Shown: in pieces, positions 43,070 to 51,691 of the stretch
Position numbering within the stretch: position 1 is the stretch's first letter
Layout: the number at the start of each line of letters is the position of its first letter
NCBI GenBank assembly: GCA_003116975.1
Contig: BGKB01000194.1
Location: 62,001-126,000, forward strand
DNA from: Aurantiochytrium sp. KH105
Taxonomy: Eukaryota; Sar; Bigyra; Thraustochytrida; Thraustochytriidae
DNA: 64,000 bases
Direction: 5' to 3'
The notes under the pieces: generated by a model
The model's input: only the letters and a program-made list of their open reading frames with translations
The model's database searches: none
Told to the model about the DNA's origin: nothing
Made by a program: the position numbers and the translations under genes

Positions 43070-45136
43070 TTAGTCCATGAGCTTGAGGAACATCTTTTTG
43101 AGAAGTCTTGCTTCGTGTGAAACGTTGTGAACAGCAGGATCGACGTTCGCCTCGGGTCCAGACTCGATCACCGTGGGCACCTTTTTGCCGTGCTTGTCGG
43201 CGGCGTCGAGGAAATCGATAATTTCGCGATAAGAGGCGTCGGGAAGCATCATCATGTGTTTGGAAAGTGTCTCTGCGAGTGCAAGGAAGCAGCGTTTTGC
43301 GTAGAACCATGTGTCCGTACCAAGTTTCTTGTCATATGGCTCGAGACTCTTGATAATGCGCGAGATGCCAAACTCCATGTTGCCCTTGCTGCAGTAGAGG
43401 TTGCCAATGACAAGATTGACGATGCAAAGGTGGAAGCATTGTTTGTCGGGGTCCTCGGCAGCGACCCGCTCCTCCTCCTTTTCGATGCGGCGCATGAGGT
43501 CCTCGGCGCGCTCGTTTTGAGAAGTCATGATGTAAGCGACGCAAAGGTTGGCGAGGACGATGGCAGTGACGTCCAGGATGGAGCCCGTCGAATAGGAGGC
43601 CGGATTGACCGCCGAAGTGGCAGAAGCTGTCGACCCAGCTGCGGAAGAAGACGCCTTAACAATTGGTTCATAAAAGTGAATGGCCTGCTTGAATTTGCCC
43701 TGCATGAAGAAGACATGGGCGACGTTGAGCTTCCAGACAGGGTGCTCGGAGCAAAATTCGGAGCTTTGGCGGAAGATCTTTTCCACCATAGCATAGTGTT
43801 CGCGTTCCCAATAGATGCGGGCGAGAGCCATGAGCACAGGAATGTAGCGCTCGAGGGCCTGGTCGTACTCTGCAAGAGCGGTGCGCACGGCGTCACTCTC
43901 ACGATTGGTCCTGGAGTCTTGAATGTTCTTGGTGAGCTTGCGCAAGGTCTCGACATGCTTCTTCGCGAGGTCATCGTATTTGCGAAAGGCCTCCTCCGGA
44001 GAGGTCTCGGTCATGATGGTAGCATCCAGAAAATCGTAGAGCTCGGGGGAAAGCAGCTTGAACGTGAGGTGGGTGTGCTCGGCCAAGACGTCTGCGGCAA
44101 TGCCGTAAAGCGAGTTCTTGCAGTAAAGAAGAAGAAGGTTGCCAAAGGTCTGCGGTGGGTGCGGCGGGTTGTCCAGGAGAAAGTTAAGCTTGCGGCAGCC
44201 AGGAGCAAAGTCCTGATCAATGTTCATGAGCGCTTGATTGTGCAGGGTGACGGGGTCCAGCTCCCCTTCAGATCGAGGAGGCATGTCGTTGAGCGCCTCG
44301 CGGGCAGCGTCCAAGTTACCGGCGGGCTTCATAGAGTACTCGATGGCGGCCTTGAGGTTGAATGCTTCGACGAGGGCAGTCTCGTGCAAGACCTGCGAGT
44401 TCCCGACGCTGCGCACGTCAATGCCATCCGCGTTGCTGCCAACACCGAGTTCCGGGTGCTCTCGCACGCCACGCTCGATGATTTCAGCAACGTGCTTGAG
44501 CGCTGGCCCAAATTCGCCCTTTTGGTAGTGGCAAAGGGCAATGTTGTGCGCGAGGCTGGCCTGAAAGCCAAGCGTGTTCATGGCCTCTTGAAACTTTTCG
44601 CGGGCTTCTTCAAACTTTCCTTCCTTGTACGCGATGCAGGCATGGCAAACAATGGTTTCCGGATCATCGGCAAGACACTGATCGGCAAGGGACTCGCAGG
44701 CGCGGAGGTCGTTTTGTTCGTACTTAATGGACGCCTGAAGCATGACCATGCGCTGCGTGTACTGGGGATCATCCACCTGGAAGCAGGCGCGTGTGGCCTC
44801 GGGGTACAGTCCGGCCTTGTAAAGGGACTGGGCAAAGTAGATGCGGTACTCTTGAACGTCTGGAAAGAGCTTGGTGAGCTGCTCGTACATGCGCACGGCA
44901 TTGGGGTAGTCCTGGAGCATGTAGTACGAGTACGCGAGGAGAGAGAGGGCTGCTCTGCTTCTCGGGAAGTTCTGGAGCTCTAGCGCAAGCTTGTTAATCA
45001 CTTCGTCGTACTTTTTCTCCTTGAGCAAGCCGTAAATGACCTCGGTGTAAGCGCCCTCGGCGATCTGATTGCCAAAGACCATGCCGCCGCCGCCATGGCT
45101 TGTGGCGAGCCCGCTTGACGTGTGCATGGTGGCCAT
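43070..45136 (-). CDS. IFT70: Intraflagellar transport protein IFT70 (TTC30)
   Basis: The 688-residue all-helical TPR protein matches IFT70/TTC30, an IFT-B core subunit needed to build the axoneme. The N-terminal signature EGAYTEVIYGLLKEKKYDEV, the run of TPR repeats (YSYYMLQDYPNAVRMYEQL, YKEGKFEEAREKFQEAM, HYQKGEFGPALKHVAEII) and the C-terminal block IVNLVIGNLYCSKGNMEFGISRIIKSLEPYDKKL are characteristic. A Ser/Ala-rich insert of about 25 residues breaks the C-terminal half. The length is close to other IFT70 proteins (about 660). The upstream GTG is not used. The ATG at 45136 is preferred; a second in-frame ATG lies three codons on, in a GCCACCATG context, so either could initiate. Its presence indicates a flagellated cell stage. 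Confidence 0.95.
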   Translation of the reverse strand: MATMHTSSGLATSHGGGGMVFGNQIAEGAYTEVIYGLLKEKKYDEVINKLALELQNFPRSRAALSLLAYSYYMLQDYPNAVRMYEQLTKLFPDVQEYRIYFAQSLYKAGLYPEATRACFQVDDPQYTQRMVMLQASIKYEQNDLRACESLADQCLADDPETIVCHACIAYKEGKFEEAREKFQEAMNTLGFQASLAHNIALCHYQKGEFGPALKHVAEIIERGVREHPELGVGSNADGIDVRSVGNSQVLHETALVEAFNLKAAIEYSMKPAGNLDAAREALNDMPPRSEGELDPVTLHNQALMNIDQDFAPGCRKLNFLLDNPPHPPQTFGNLLLLYCKNSLYGIAADVLAEHTHLTFKLLSPELYDFLDATIMTETSPEEAFRKYDDLAKKHVETLRKLTKNIQDSRTNRESDAVRTALAEYDQALERYIPVLMALARIYWEREHYAMVEKIFRQSSEFCSEHPVWKLNVAHVFFMQGKFKQAIHFYEPIVKASSSAAGSTASATSAVNPASYSTGSILDVTAIVLANLCVAYIMTSQNERAEDLMRRIEKEEERVAAEDPDKQCFHLCIVNLVIGNLYCSKGNMEFGISRIIKSLEPYDKKLGTDTWFYAKRCFLALAETLSKHMMMLPDASYREIIDFLDAADKHGKKVPTVIESGPEANVDPAVHNVSHEARLLKKMFLKLMD

Positions 45137-45401
45137 TTTCGTTGGTCTCTGTTTTGGTTTGCCACACACGCGAAAAGGGTCCGCCTTCTCGGTTGCGCGT
45201 GCTTATTTTTCTCGTTTGCTCTGGTAAATCAGCGCCGCAAGGAGTGAGAGCGAGAACACCTCGCCCCTTGTATGTGACCGTTGATCAAGTAATGAAAAAG
45301 AAAAAGTGGTCTATTCACGATTGGCCGATTTTGTCGAGCGGCATTTGCGTTGCGCAAAAGGGAAATCGTGTGAAACCGTAACGTTTCCAAACCGAATCAT
45401 T

Positions 45402-45755
45402 TCATTGCCAGTGAATGAATGATGCCTGGTGAGGGCGAACACCTGAGAGCGGTTTGTTGCTCGACATTTTTCCATGATCGAAGGCGGCGATTCGCATTGT
45501 AGATATCGAACGATGGCGGATGTAGCGTGCCAATGAGATGTAGGTCTTTTTCTGCTTGCAAACATCATTCCTCCCTCCCCTTACGTCGTCATGTTGGGTC
45601 GTAATCTTTCTTTCGGCCTGTGACATCTTTCGGGTCGCCACCTCTTCTCCTCTGCGCTCTTTCTTCGATTTCCCGCCGCAGCTTCTATTCCCAAACTTGT
45701 CTTCGATCTTCCTGAGCTTGACCGCGGCTAGCTTCGCGTGCAGTCCGTCATCCAT
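45402..45755 (-). CDS. Possible small protein with WH2/GAB-like motif
   Basis: The 117-residue frame starts MDDGLHAKLAAVKLRKIEDK and is basic. The segment LHAKLAAVKLRKIE resembles actin-monomer-binding motifs of WH2 or Ena/VASP G-actin-binding type (helix followed by L-[KR]-K-[VI]). The rest (Lys/Arg/Gln-rich, then a His/Ser-rich end) has no recognisable domain. The ATG context (GCGGATGG) is acceptable. No upstream exon is certain, although TTCTTCAATTTCGAG just before could act as an acceptor. It may be a chance frame in the IFT70 upstream region. Confidence 0.3.
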   Translation of the reverse strand: MDDGLHAKLAAVKLRKIEDKFGNRSCGGKSKKERRGEEVATRKMSQAERKITTQHDDVRGGRNDVCKQKKTYISLARYIRHRSISTMRIAAFDHGKMSSNKPLSGVRPHQASFIHWQ

Positions 45756-45814
45756 CCGCGTCCTTCTCGAAATTGAAGAACTCCGCCAAAGCCCACGATC
45801 CGCACCCCGGTGAG

Positions 45815-45820
45815 GTAAGT
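45815..45820 (+). other. Orphan consensus 5' splice site
   Basis: GAG|GTAAGT matches the full donor consensus on the plus strand, 475 bases before the TIM21-like ATG. It could mark a 5'-UTR intron of that gene. No single strong acceptor stands out. Confidence 0.3.
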
Positions 45821-46036
45821 TCCCGCGCAGACTACACTCCGCGGCGCGCCCTTGCGCTTCCCCGACGCTCTCTCCGCGCCGCCGCTGCCCATCGCCAAGT
45901 CGCGGCCTCCAGCGCCGTCGGGTCGCCGGGCGACTTCGGCGGCGCGGTCCATGACGCCTGCGATGAAGACAACCAGGTCCGGTGTAGCCCGGCGTCAAGT
46001 AGGCCTATCGCATAGAGCATTGCAGGCGTCCGCTGT

Positions 46037-46079
46037 GAGCGTATACTTCAGTATGCCGGGAGCGTATACTTCAGTATAC
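46037..46079. promoter_or_regulatory. Duplicated GTATACT palindrome
   Basis: The 18-base unit GAGCGTATACTTCAGTAT occurs at 46037-46054 and 46060-46077 (period 23). The second copy, with two more bases, forms GTATACTTCAGTATAC (46064-46079), perfect 7-base inverted arms around TC. The first copy has one mismatch in the right arm. The element is AT-rich in a very GC-rich spacer, 210-250 bases before the TIM21-like ATG, as expected of a paired binding site for a dimeric factor. Confidence 0.45.
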
Positions 46080-46288
46080 ATGCTGCCCGAGACCCGCCAT
46101 GATGATGGGCCGGCCGTAGAGGCGCAGCTCGCTACGAGTGGCGAGTGGCCACAGCAGCAGCAGCTCGAGAAGGCGGCGCGGCAGAGCGCGGTCGAGCAGG
46201 GCGCGAGCGAGCGGAGCGGGAGCGAGGGCTTGGGCTTGGGCTTGGGCGTTGGGGCGGCCGGCGGAAGGGCGAGCGAGCGCGCGGCGCG

Positions 46289-47284
46289 ATGCTGGGCATG
46301 ACGATGGCGGCGCGCATGGCGCGAAGAGGCGCGGGCGCGGCGCGGGCGCTGCACGCGGCGGCGGCGACGACGACGCAGCGCGGAGGCGCGCGCGGCGGAG
46401 GGCGGTGGCAGCAGCAGGTGCGGCAGCGCGAGCAGCAGCAGCTCGCGATGCGGCAGCAGAAGCGCGGGCTGAACACGGAGAAGCCGCAGCAGCAGGGGCG
46501 CGGGAGCGTCCAGGAGACCTCCGACGCGCCGCCGCCGACGACGATCCGGTACGAGCAGGGCGCCGTGCGGACGGCGGCGAGCGGGTTCGTGTGGCTGGGC
46601 GTGGCCGCGCTGGTGGCCGTGAGCGGCTACTACATCGTCTCGGAGCTGATGCCGACCAAGATGAGCCCGAACTCGGTCTTCAACAGCGCGTTCGAGGAGA
46701 TCCGCAACAAGCCCGAGGTGGTCTCGCGCCTTGGCGATAACATTCGCGCCTACGGCACCGAGTACTCGCGTCGCAAGGAGGGCCGTCGCAACCACATCGA
46801 GCACCAGGTGTACCGCGACATTGATGGCGTGAAGCGCATCCGCGTGCAGTTCAACATTGAGGGCTCGCGTAGCAAGGCTGCCGTGTACGCAGAGGTGGCG
46901 GAGAACATGGAGAACGGCGATTTCTCGTACATTATCATCGAGCAGGCTCTTCAGGGCGGCCAACGCCAGGCCATTGCTCTCGTGGACAACCGCCCCATCT
47001 ACTCTCCTGGCGAGGTCCAGGAGAAGGTCGCGGAGCGCCTTAACGCGCACAACTCGGTCCTCTACGGCCACAGCTCGTGCCAGTGGACCCAACGCCAGCT
47101 CCTGGAGTTTGGCGAGTATGCAGACAAGCTCAAGGTTGTCCTTTGCGACAAGCCGGAGAACAAGGATCAGTGCGAGAAGGCCAATCTTCCGGGCTACCCG
47201 TGCTGGACCATTGCTGGCCAGCAGCTCCCCAGCTTTCACTCGATCGAGGAGCTCCGCACCATGGTCCAGTTCCACCTGCCCTAG
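46289..47284 (+). CDS. TIM21 fused to a C-terminal thioredoxin-like domain
   Basis: The 331-residue protein begins with a long Arg/Ala/Gln-rich, acid-free presequence (1-62) and has one membrane helix (about 99-118). The intermembrane-space domain of TIM21 follows, with the signature SPNSVFNSAFEEIRNKPEVV and the GxxIxxYGxE block. TIM21 links the TOM and TIM23 complexes during presequence import. After about residue 240 comes a domain TIM21 normally lacks. VLYGHSSCQWTQRQLLEFGEY, a strand, then LPGYPCWTIAGQQLPSFHSIEEL matches the thioredoxin-like domain attached to VKOR-type proteins. The active-site first Cys is C264, but the second is Thr (CQWT, T267). The cis-proline loop is GYP with P304. 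Extra cysteines (CDKPENKDQC, PCW) may form a different disulfide. The ATG at 46289 is chosen; an earlier GTG frame is repetitive. Confidence 0.85.
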   Translation: MLGMTMAARMARRGAGAARALHAAAATTTQRGGARGGGRWQQQVRQREQQQLAMRQQKRGLNTEKPQQQGRGSVQETSDAPPPTTIRYEQGAVRTAASGFVWLGVAALVAVSGYYIVSELMPTKMSPNSVFNSAFEEIRNKPEVVSRLGDNIRAYGTEYSRRKEGRRNHIEHQVYRDIDGVKRIRVQFNIEGSRSKAAVYAEVAENMENGDFSYIIIEQALQGGQRQAIALVDNRPIYSPGEVQEKVAERLNAHNSVLYGHSSCQWTQRQLLEFGEYADKLKVVLCDKPENKDQCEKANLPGYPCWTIAGQQLPSFHSIEELRTMVQFHLP

Positions 47285-47627
47285 ATTCGTTCGTCAAAGC
47301 TTATAAAGCCGCTTTTCTATTTTTTTTTGGTTATGTCGCCTTTTTGATCGTGGTGACTGGGATGGTTCAGGGCCGAGCCGTTCGAGCTTGCCTGCATGCC
47401 TGCATGGCCATCTGCGTACATTCGTCGTCTTGCACGAGCATGACCTTCCTTCCTTTTTGGCTGATTGCCTTGCTTGCTTGCTTGATTGATTGATTGATTG
47501 ATTGATTGTGCGTCTTTGTCTATTTTCTTTCACGCAAAGAAAGATCTTGAGTTGCAAGCTGTCGCACTCGGTCGCACCCCCCAAAAAAAGAAAAGAAAAA
47601 AAGGATCCAAATCGCGAAAAGGCAAAA
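47285..47627. other. Spacer between TIM21 fusion and carboxypeptidase
   Basis: These 343 bases between co-directional genes contain the TIM21-like 3' UTR, a CTTG/ATTG microsatellite (47468-47508) and an A-rich stretch (47580-47603) before the carboxypeptidase ATG. Confidence 0.6.
47468..47508. repeat. (CTTG)n(ATTG)n compound microsatellite
   Basis: Four CTTG units are followed by six ATTG units. Confidence 0.9.
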
Positions 47628-49172
47628 ATGCGCAAGGACATCGAGGCGCACCGCGCCTACGCCGCGTTTCGCGACGAGGACAATGTGGGTGAAACGACGG
47701 GACCGCGCAAGGCCTCCGGCCGTCTCTGGATGCTGACAGCCCTATGCTTGGCGGTCGTAGGCGCGCTCGTGCTTTGGGCGCCTCCCCTTGGGACGACAAT
47801 GCCGACGACAAGAACAACCGTCGCGCAAGACGCCGACGTGGGTGAGGCCGTAGACTTGACAACCTTCTTGCCGGATCGTGTACAGGAAGGTCGGGATGCT
47901 TGCCGCGTGCCAAACGATGTCCTTGGCGGCGAGGATTCGTGGGCCTGTCTTGCAACAGTGAACGAAACGGCGCAAAACAAGCTGTTTTGGTGGTTTGTGC
48001 CTCCCGTAAACGAGGCCGCCAAGGCACAGCGCAAGAAGGCCGCCCCCGAGCTGGAGCCCATGACGATCATTCTGTGGCTGCAAGGCGGACCCGGATCTTC
48101 ATCGCTCTTTGGCATGTTTGGCGAGATGGGCCCTTTTGGTCTTGGGCCTGACTTGCAGCTTTCCCCGCGTGAATGGACGTGGGCGCGCAAGTATGGCATG
48201 CTTTTTGTTGACAATCCGGCGGGGACGGGTTTTAGCGTCGCGGAAAAGGGCGAATACTGCGACAACACGCGGGAGCAGGTTTCACAGCAACTTGTGTCTC
48301 TGCTCCGTAGCTTTTACACGACCTTTCCTGAGTTGCGCAAGGGCAAGCTCGTTGTCGCAGGTGAGAGCTATGGCGGCCACTATACGATGGGTCTCTCTGC
48401 ACTCTTGGCAAAACAAGACTTTGTACCATTTTTGGGTGTGAGCGCAGGCAATGCCTGGATTGATCCGGTGCATCACGTGCCTCGATACCCCGACGTCATG
48501 TACAACCTAGGAATCATCTCGGCGGTGGAGCGGGCCAGAATTGAGGATTATACGGCGCGTGCTACCGCTCTCATCAAGGCAGACCGTATGAGTGAAGCCT
48601 TTACGGTGTGGGATGCCATGATCAACGGCGATCTCCTCGGGGCCCCGAGCTATTTTGCAAATGTGACGGGGCTCACAGACTACTTTAACTATATGCGGAT
48701 GGAAGAGCCCCCTAGCGAAGATCTCTTTGGCAAGTTTGTAGACCAGCCGCACGTGCGAAAGGGCATTCACGTTGGCTCAATTCCTTTCGGCGCGCACAGT
48801 CGCGATGTCGAGATGGCGTTGCGCGGAGACTTTATGGTCTCCTTTCGCCCCGAGGTAGAGGCGCTTCTCGAAGCCTCCGTCCCTGTCCTCATCTACAATG
48901 GCATGCTAGACGTCATTATTCATCCTGTGCTGACTGCAGGCATGCTGGAGCGTCTCGAGTTTCCGGACGCAGCTTCTTATCGCGCGGAGCCGCAGCGCAT
49001 TTGGAAGGATAAAAAGGGCGTGGTGGCGGGCTATTGGAAGCACGCTGGATCGCTTACGAGCGTGGTGCTGCGTGGTGCTGGGCACATGGTGCCTGCGGAT
49101 CAGCCAGAGCACGCATTCCATCTAATTGACACCTTTATTGAACGGGCCAGCGCCGCTCTTCAAGACAATTAA
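47628..49172 (+). CDS. Membrane-anchored serine carboxypeptidase (peptidase family S10)
   Basis: The 514-residue protein is an S10 serine carboxypeptidase, which removes C-terminal residues in acidic compartments. The catalytic triad is visible: S247 in GESYGG, D428 in YNGMLDVI and H486 in GAGHMVP. The oxyanion/substrate loop WLQGGPGSSSLFGMFGE and the NPAGTGFS block are also present. A short cytosolic tail (1-32) precedes one hydrophobic helix (33-51), making it a type II membrane protein rather than a soluble secreted enzyme. N-glycosylation sequons (NET, NVT) lie in the luminal part. This suggests a vacuole, lysosome or surface location. The ATG at 47628 (GGCAAAAATGCGC) is the first in frame; the TTG upstream lies in the microsatellite. 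Confidence 0.93.
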   Translation: MRKDIEAHRAYAAFRDEDNVGETTGPRKASGRLWMLTALCLAVVGALVLWAPPLGTTMPTTRTTVAQDADVGEAVDLTTFLPDRVQEGRDACRVPNDVLGGEDSWACLATVNETAQNKLFWWFVPPVNEAAKAQRKKAAPELEPMTIILWLQGGPGSSSLFGMFGEMGPFGLGPDLQLSPREWTWARKYGMLFVDNPAGTGFSVAEKGEYCDNTREQVSQQLVSLLRSFYTTFPELRKGKLVVAGESYGGHYTMGLSALLAKQDFVPFLGVSAGNAWIDPVHHVPRYPDVMYNLGIISAVERARIEDYTARATALIKADRMSEAFTVWDAMINGDLLGAPSYFANVTGLTDYFNYMRMEEPPSEDLFGKFVDQPHVRKGIHVGSIPFGAHSRDVEMALRGDFMVSFRPEVEALLEASVPVLIYNGMLDVIIHPVLTAGMLERLEFPDAASYRAEPQRIWKDKKGVVAGYWKHAGSLTSVVLRGAGHMVPADQPEHAFHLIDTFIERASAALQDN

Positions 49173-49373
49173 TGTGGATGTCATTCGCGGTCCGCCCGCT
49201 AGGAGAAGTTTCCCTTTTGGGGACCTGAATGTCTGGACACGAAGGCTTTTATGATTCACTGTCAGGTTCTGCAAATGATCCGCTGAGTTGAACCAATCAA
49301 ACACACAAGACGACAAGGGCAATTCAAGTAGTGCATTCAAAGCATTTTGCTTTGTTTTCATCTTTGACTTTAC

Positions 49374-49979
49374 TTAGACTGGAGCACGCTGGACGTACTC
49401 AATCTTGGTCGACACTTGCGTTCCCACGGGAGCAAACTTGTCTTGAGGCGAGTGCACCACAACGGCAATGCCCATGGAATTTTGGAGCTTGTAGCTTGCC
49501 AAGGCAGAGTAGGCCCAGACGAAGCAAAAGAAGAGGGTGTAGAGTAGCATGATCACCTCAACGGCCAGAACACCCGAGTCGCCCGCGATACCGGGGAGTG
49601 ATGCAAAGAGAATGTCCATGCCCAGAAGGTAGAATACAAGGGTAAAGATGTTGACCACGGAGAAGATGACGCACAAGGAACTGAAGATGCACGAGGTGCA
49701 GAGAAGCGCAGTGTTTTGCTTCCTCACGCCAATAATGGCGCACATGGGGATGAAGAGAACAATACCGTGGAGCAAACCATTGTACAGCAAGGCCATGCCC
49801 TTGAGACCGTCGTCATCTTCGCCAATCGCCCTGTTGAGGGTCTGCGAAGTGGAGACGGTGGTAATGGCCAGCTCGATGGAAATCATGGCAATGATGATCT
49901 TGGCGAGCTTCATGACAAGCATCTGTTGCTTTGCCACGATGTCCATGGCATCGACATGGCTCACATTGGAGACGAGCAT
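49374..49979 (-). CDS. Four-TM membrane protein, tandem family copy 1
   Basis: The 201-residue protein has four predicted membrane helices (about 25-45, 61-85, 94-125, 137-163) and a short C-terminal tail. It ends IEYVQRAPV. Two paralogues lie just to the right on the same strand. Copy 2 is closest: LFIPMCAIIGVRKQNTALLCTSCIFS here corresponds to LIPGCAIGGVKQQNPALLCTACVFS there. All three share a short N-terminus with a [KE]xx[LR]VM[KT]L[AS]K segment entering helix 1, and the C-terminal EY[VI][QK][RQ]APV. I recognise no named family; the tetraspan layout alone does not assign a role. There is no signal peptide. The family may be lineage-specific. Confidence 0.75.
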   Translation of the reverse strand: MLVSNVSHVDAMDIVAKQQMLVMKLAKIIIAMISIELAITTVSTSQTLNRAIGEDDDGLKGMALLYNGLLHGIVLFIPMCAIIGVRKQNTALLCTSCIFSSLCVIFSVVNIFTLVFYLLGMDILFASLPGIAGDSGVLAVEVIMLLYTLFFCFVWAYSALASYKLQNSMGIAVVVHSPQDKFAPVGTQVSTKIEYVQRAPV

Positions 49980-51076
49980 GGTGTTACACCGCCAGATGGG
50001 CGCGCTCGCGCGCGCGGCCTTTGTCCCTCTTCACCGGGAGAGGGAAAATGTGGTGGCTTTTAGCGTCTGCTCGATTTGGTTTGCGTTACACTCTTTTCCT
50101 TTGAGGTCTAGCCGCTACCTTGAGAAAACAGTACGTGTGTGGCCTGCTTGCTTGCTCGCGTGGGCATGTCTCGCTTGGCCGCCTGCCTGGCCCACCACCG
50201 CTAGCATGACATACAAAGTATACTAGTAGGGCGCGGCTGCCCACCGGATAAGTTTTTTTTTTTCCCATTTTCCTTCCAAATCGACCGCTTGGCCGCAAAC
50301 TTTGCGCCTCCCCTCTTTTAGGAGGCGCCTCCAAGAGAGGAAGAAAAGAAGCCTGTTCTCCGCGCCCCGTCCCCGCCCGGCTGGCCGGCGCGGAGCTTGG
50401 TCTTCAAGGCGCCGATCGATACCTTTTCTCTACCCACAGAAGCTCTTCTTCAGACCTACAATTCAAATTGGGCTGGGCTGGCTCGGCCCGGCCTCTTTGC
50501 CAATCAATTGGCCGAGGCTCTCACGAACTGACAGTGAGGTGCATTCTGCGACCTCAGCTTGAAGGTGGGTAGGGTCTATCCGCCAAAGCGGTTTCTCAAG
50601 GTGTGAAATGCTACTTTGAAAGCTATACGAGCAATGTAAAGTCCAAAAGTTCGCGCTACCTTTGTCAGGTATGATGGGGCGCTCGCTGCTCTTTCATGCA
50701 GTGCAAGCGGCAAGAAGCAAGCGATCTGATCTTTCTGTCAATCGATTAGGCATGGAGATACATTTTCATGCCATTTGGTGGAGAGATTCGAGTCTGTCTG
50801 GGTTGGTGGTGCCAACCGATCGATCATGATTGACAGAAATGATTTTTTTTCTCACGCACCATTTTATACACTCATAGTGAGCTGAGTAGCATCAGAAATT
50901 GTTCTTCAGAGTCTCCCCAATAAAGCAGAAAGTCAGAATGTAGGTTTAGGACTCATTCTTTTCTTATCATTTACAATAAATTCTCCGTCGACGACCGACA
51001 CAAGCTGAATCGTTTCTTGGCGCGTATCGTCGGCCAAGGAACAAGAACCTTCTCAAGAGCTGGATCTGCGCCTTTT
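49980..51076. other. Spacer upstream of tetraspan copy 1
   Basis: This 1.1 kb is clearly AT-richer than the rest of the window from about 50,240. Near 50,218 is AAGTATACTAGTAG, 240 bases upstream of the copy 1 ATG. I see no gene remnants of the paralogues. Confidence 0.55.
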
Positions 51077-51691
51077 TTATACGGGTGCTTGCTTCACGTA
51101 CTCTGCGCCTGGGGCGATCTGGACAGCCACAGGCACGGTGACGGGTTGCGGCGAACCCACAACGACGACAGCAACTTGCATTGTCGAATGGAGACGACCA
51201 CTCGCGTAGGCAAGGATTGACCAGGTGATGAAGGCGATGAGGGCGAAAAACATGACAAAGATGTTGTATACCACGAGGTCAGCATCCTGGGGAACACCAG
51301 CGATCTCGATCGTCCCAGCGCCCAATAAAACCAGCAAGGCGCCCAGCATGGTCAGCAAGGCGAATCCGGCACATATGCAACTGAAAACGCATGCGGTGCA
51401 AAGAAGCGCAGGATTTTGCTGCTTTACCCCGCCAATGGCACATCCAGGGATGAGCATAACCAACGCGCTAATTAGTGCATCGATGGCAAGGGCGACGCCA
51501 ACCGCCATTCCCGAAAGCCCGGTAGCATCGTCGCTAATGGCATCGCTTGACGAGACGGCGGTGCCAATGCTATTAATGGCAAAGTCGATGACGATCATCG
51601 TGATTGCCACTTTGCTCAGTGTCATGACCAGCTTCTTTTGTTTTTCCGCAGTGTCCATGCCACGCTCTACGCCGGAGTCGGTGATGATCAT
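51077..51691 (-). CDS. Four-TM membrane protein, tandem family copy 2
   Basis: This 204-residue paralogue of the genes at 49374 and 52684 has four hydrophobic segments (about 24-44, 62-88, 97-127, 138-164). Its tail contains VAVVVVGSPQPVTVPVAVQI and ends AEYVKQAPV. A Cys pair in helix 3 (CTACVFSC) is shared with copy 1 but absent from copy 3. The frame opens at a GTG four codons upstream (51703); the ATG at 51691 gives MIITDSGVERGMD, equivalent in position to the starts of copies 1 and 3. The function is unknown. Confidence 0.75.
   Translation of the reverse strand: MIITDSGVERGMDTAEKQKKLVMTLSKVAITMIVIDFAINSIGTAVSSSDAISDDATGLSGMAVGVALAIDALISALVMLIPGCAIGGVKQQNPALLCTACVFSCICAGFALLTMLGALLVLLGAGTIEIAGVPQDADLVVYNIFVMFFALIAFITWSILAYASGRLHSTMQVAVVVVGSPQPVTVPVAVQIAPGAEYVKQAPV

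Larger units (their letters stand above)
45137..46288. other. Divergent spacer between IFT70 and the TIM21 fusion
   Basis: This 1.15-kb spacer contains a possible small leftward gene (45402-45755), a consensus plus-strand 5' splice site at 45815 and a duplicated palindrome at 46037-46079. The last 200 bases before the TIM21-like ATG are GAGCGGGAG-rich. Confidence 0.55.

Noticed and set aside
43127-44983. Open 618-codon plus-strand frame antisense to IFT70.
   Set aside because: Valine/Leu-rich mirror of a strongly conserved gene on the other strand; it arises from the codon bias of IFT70.
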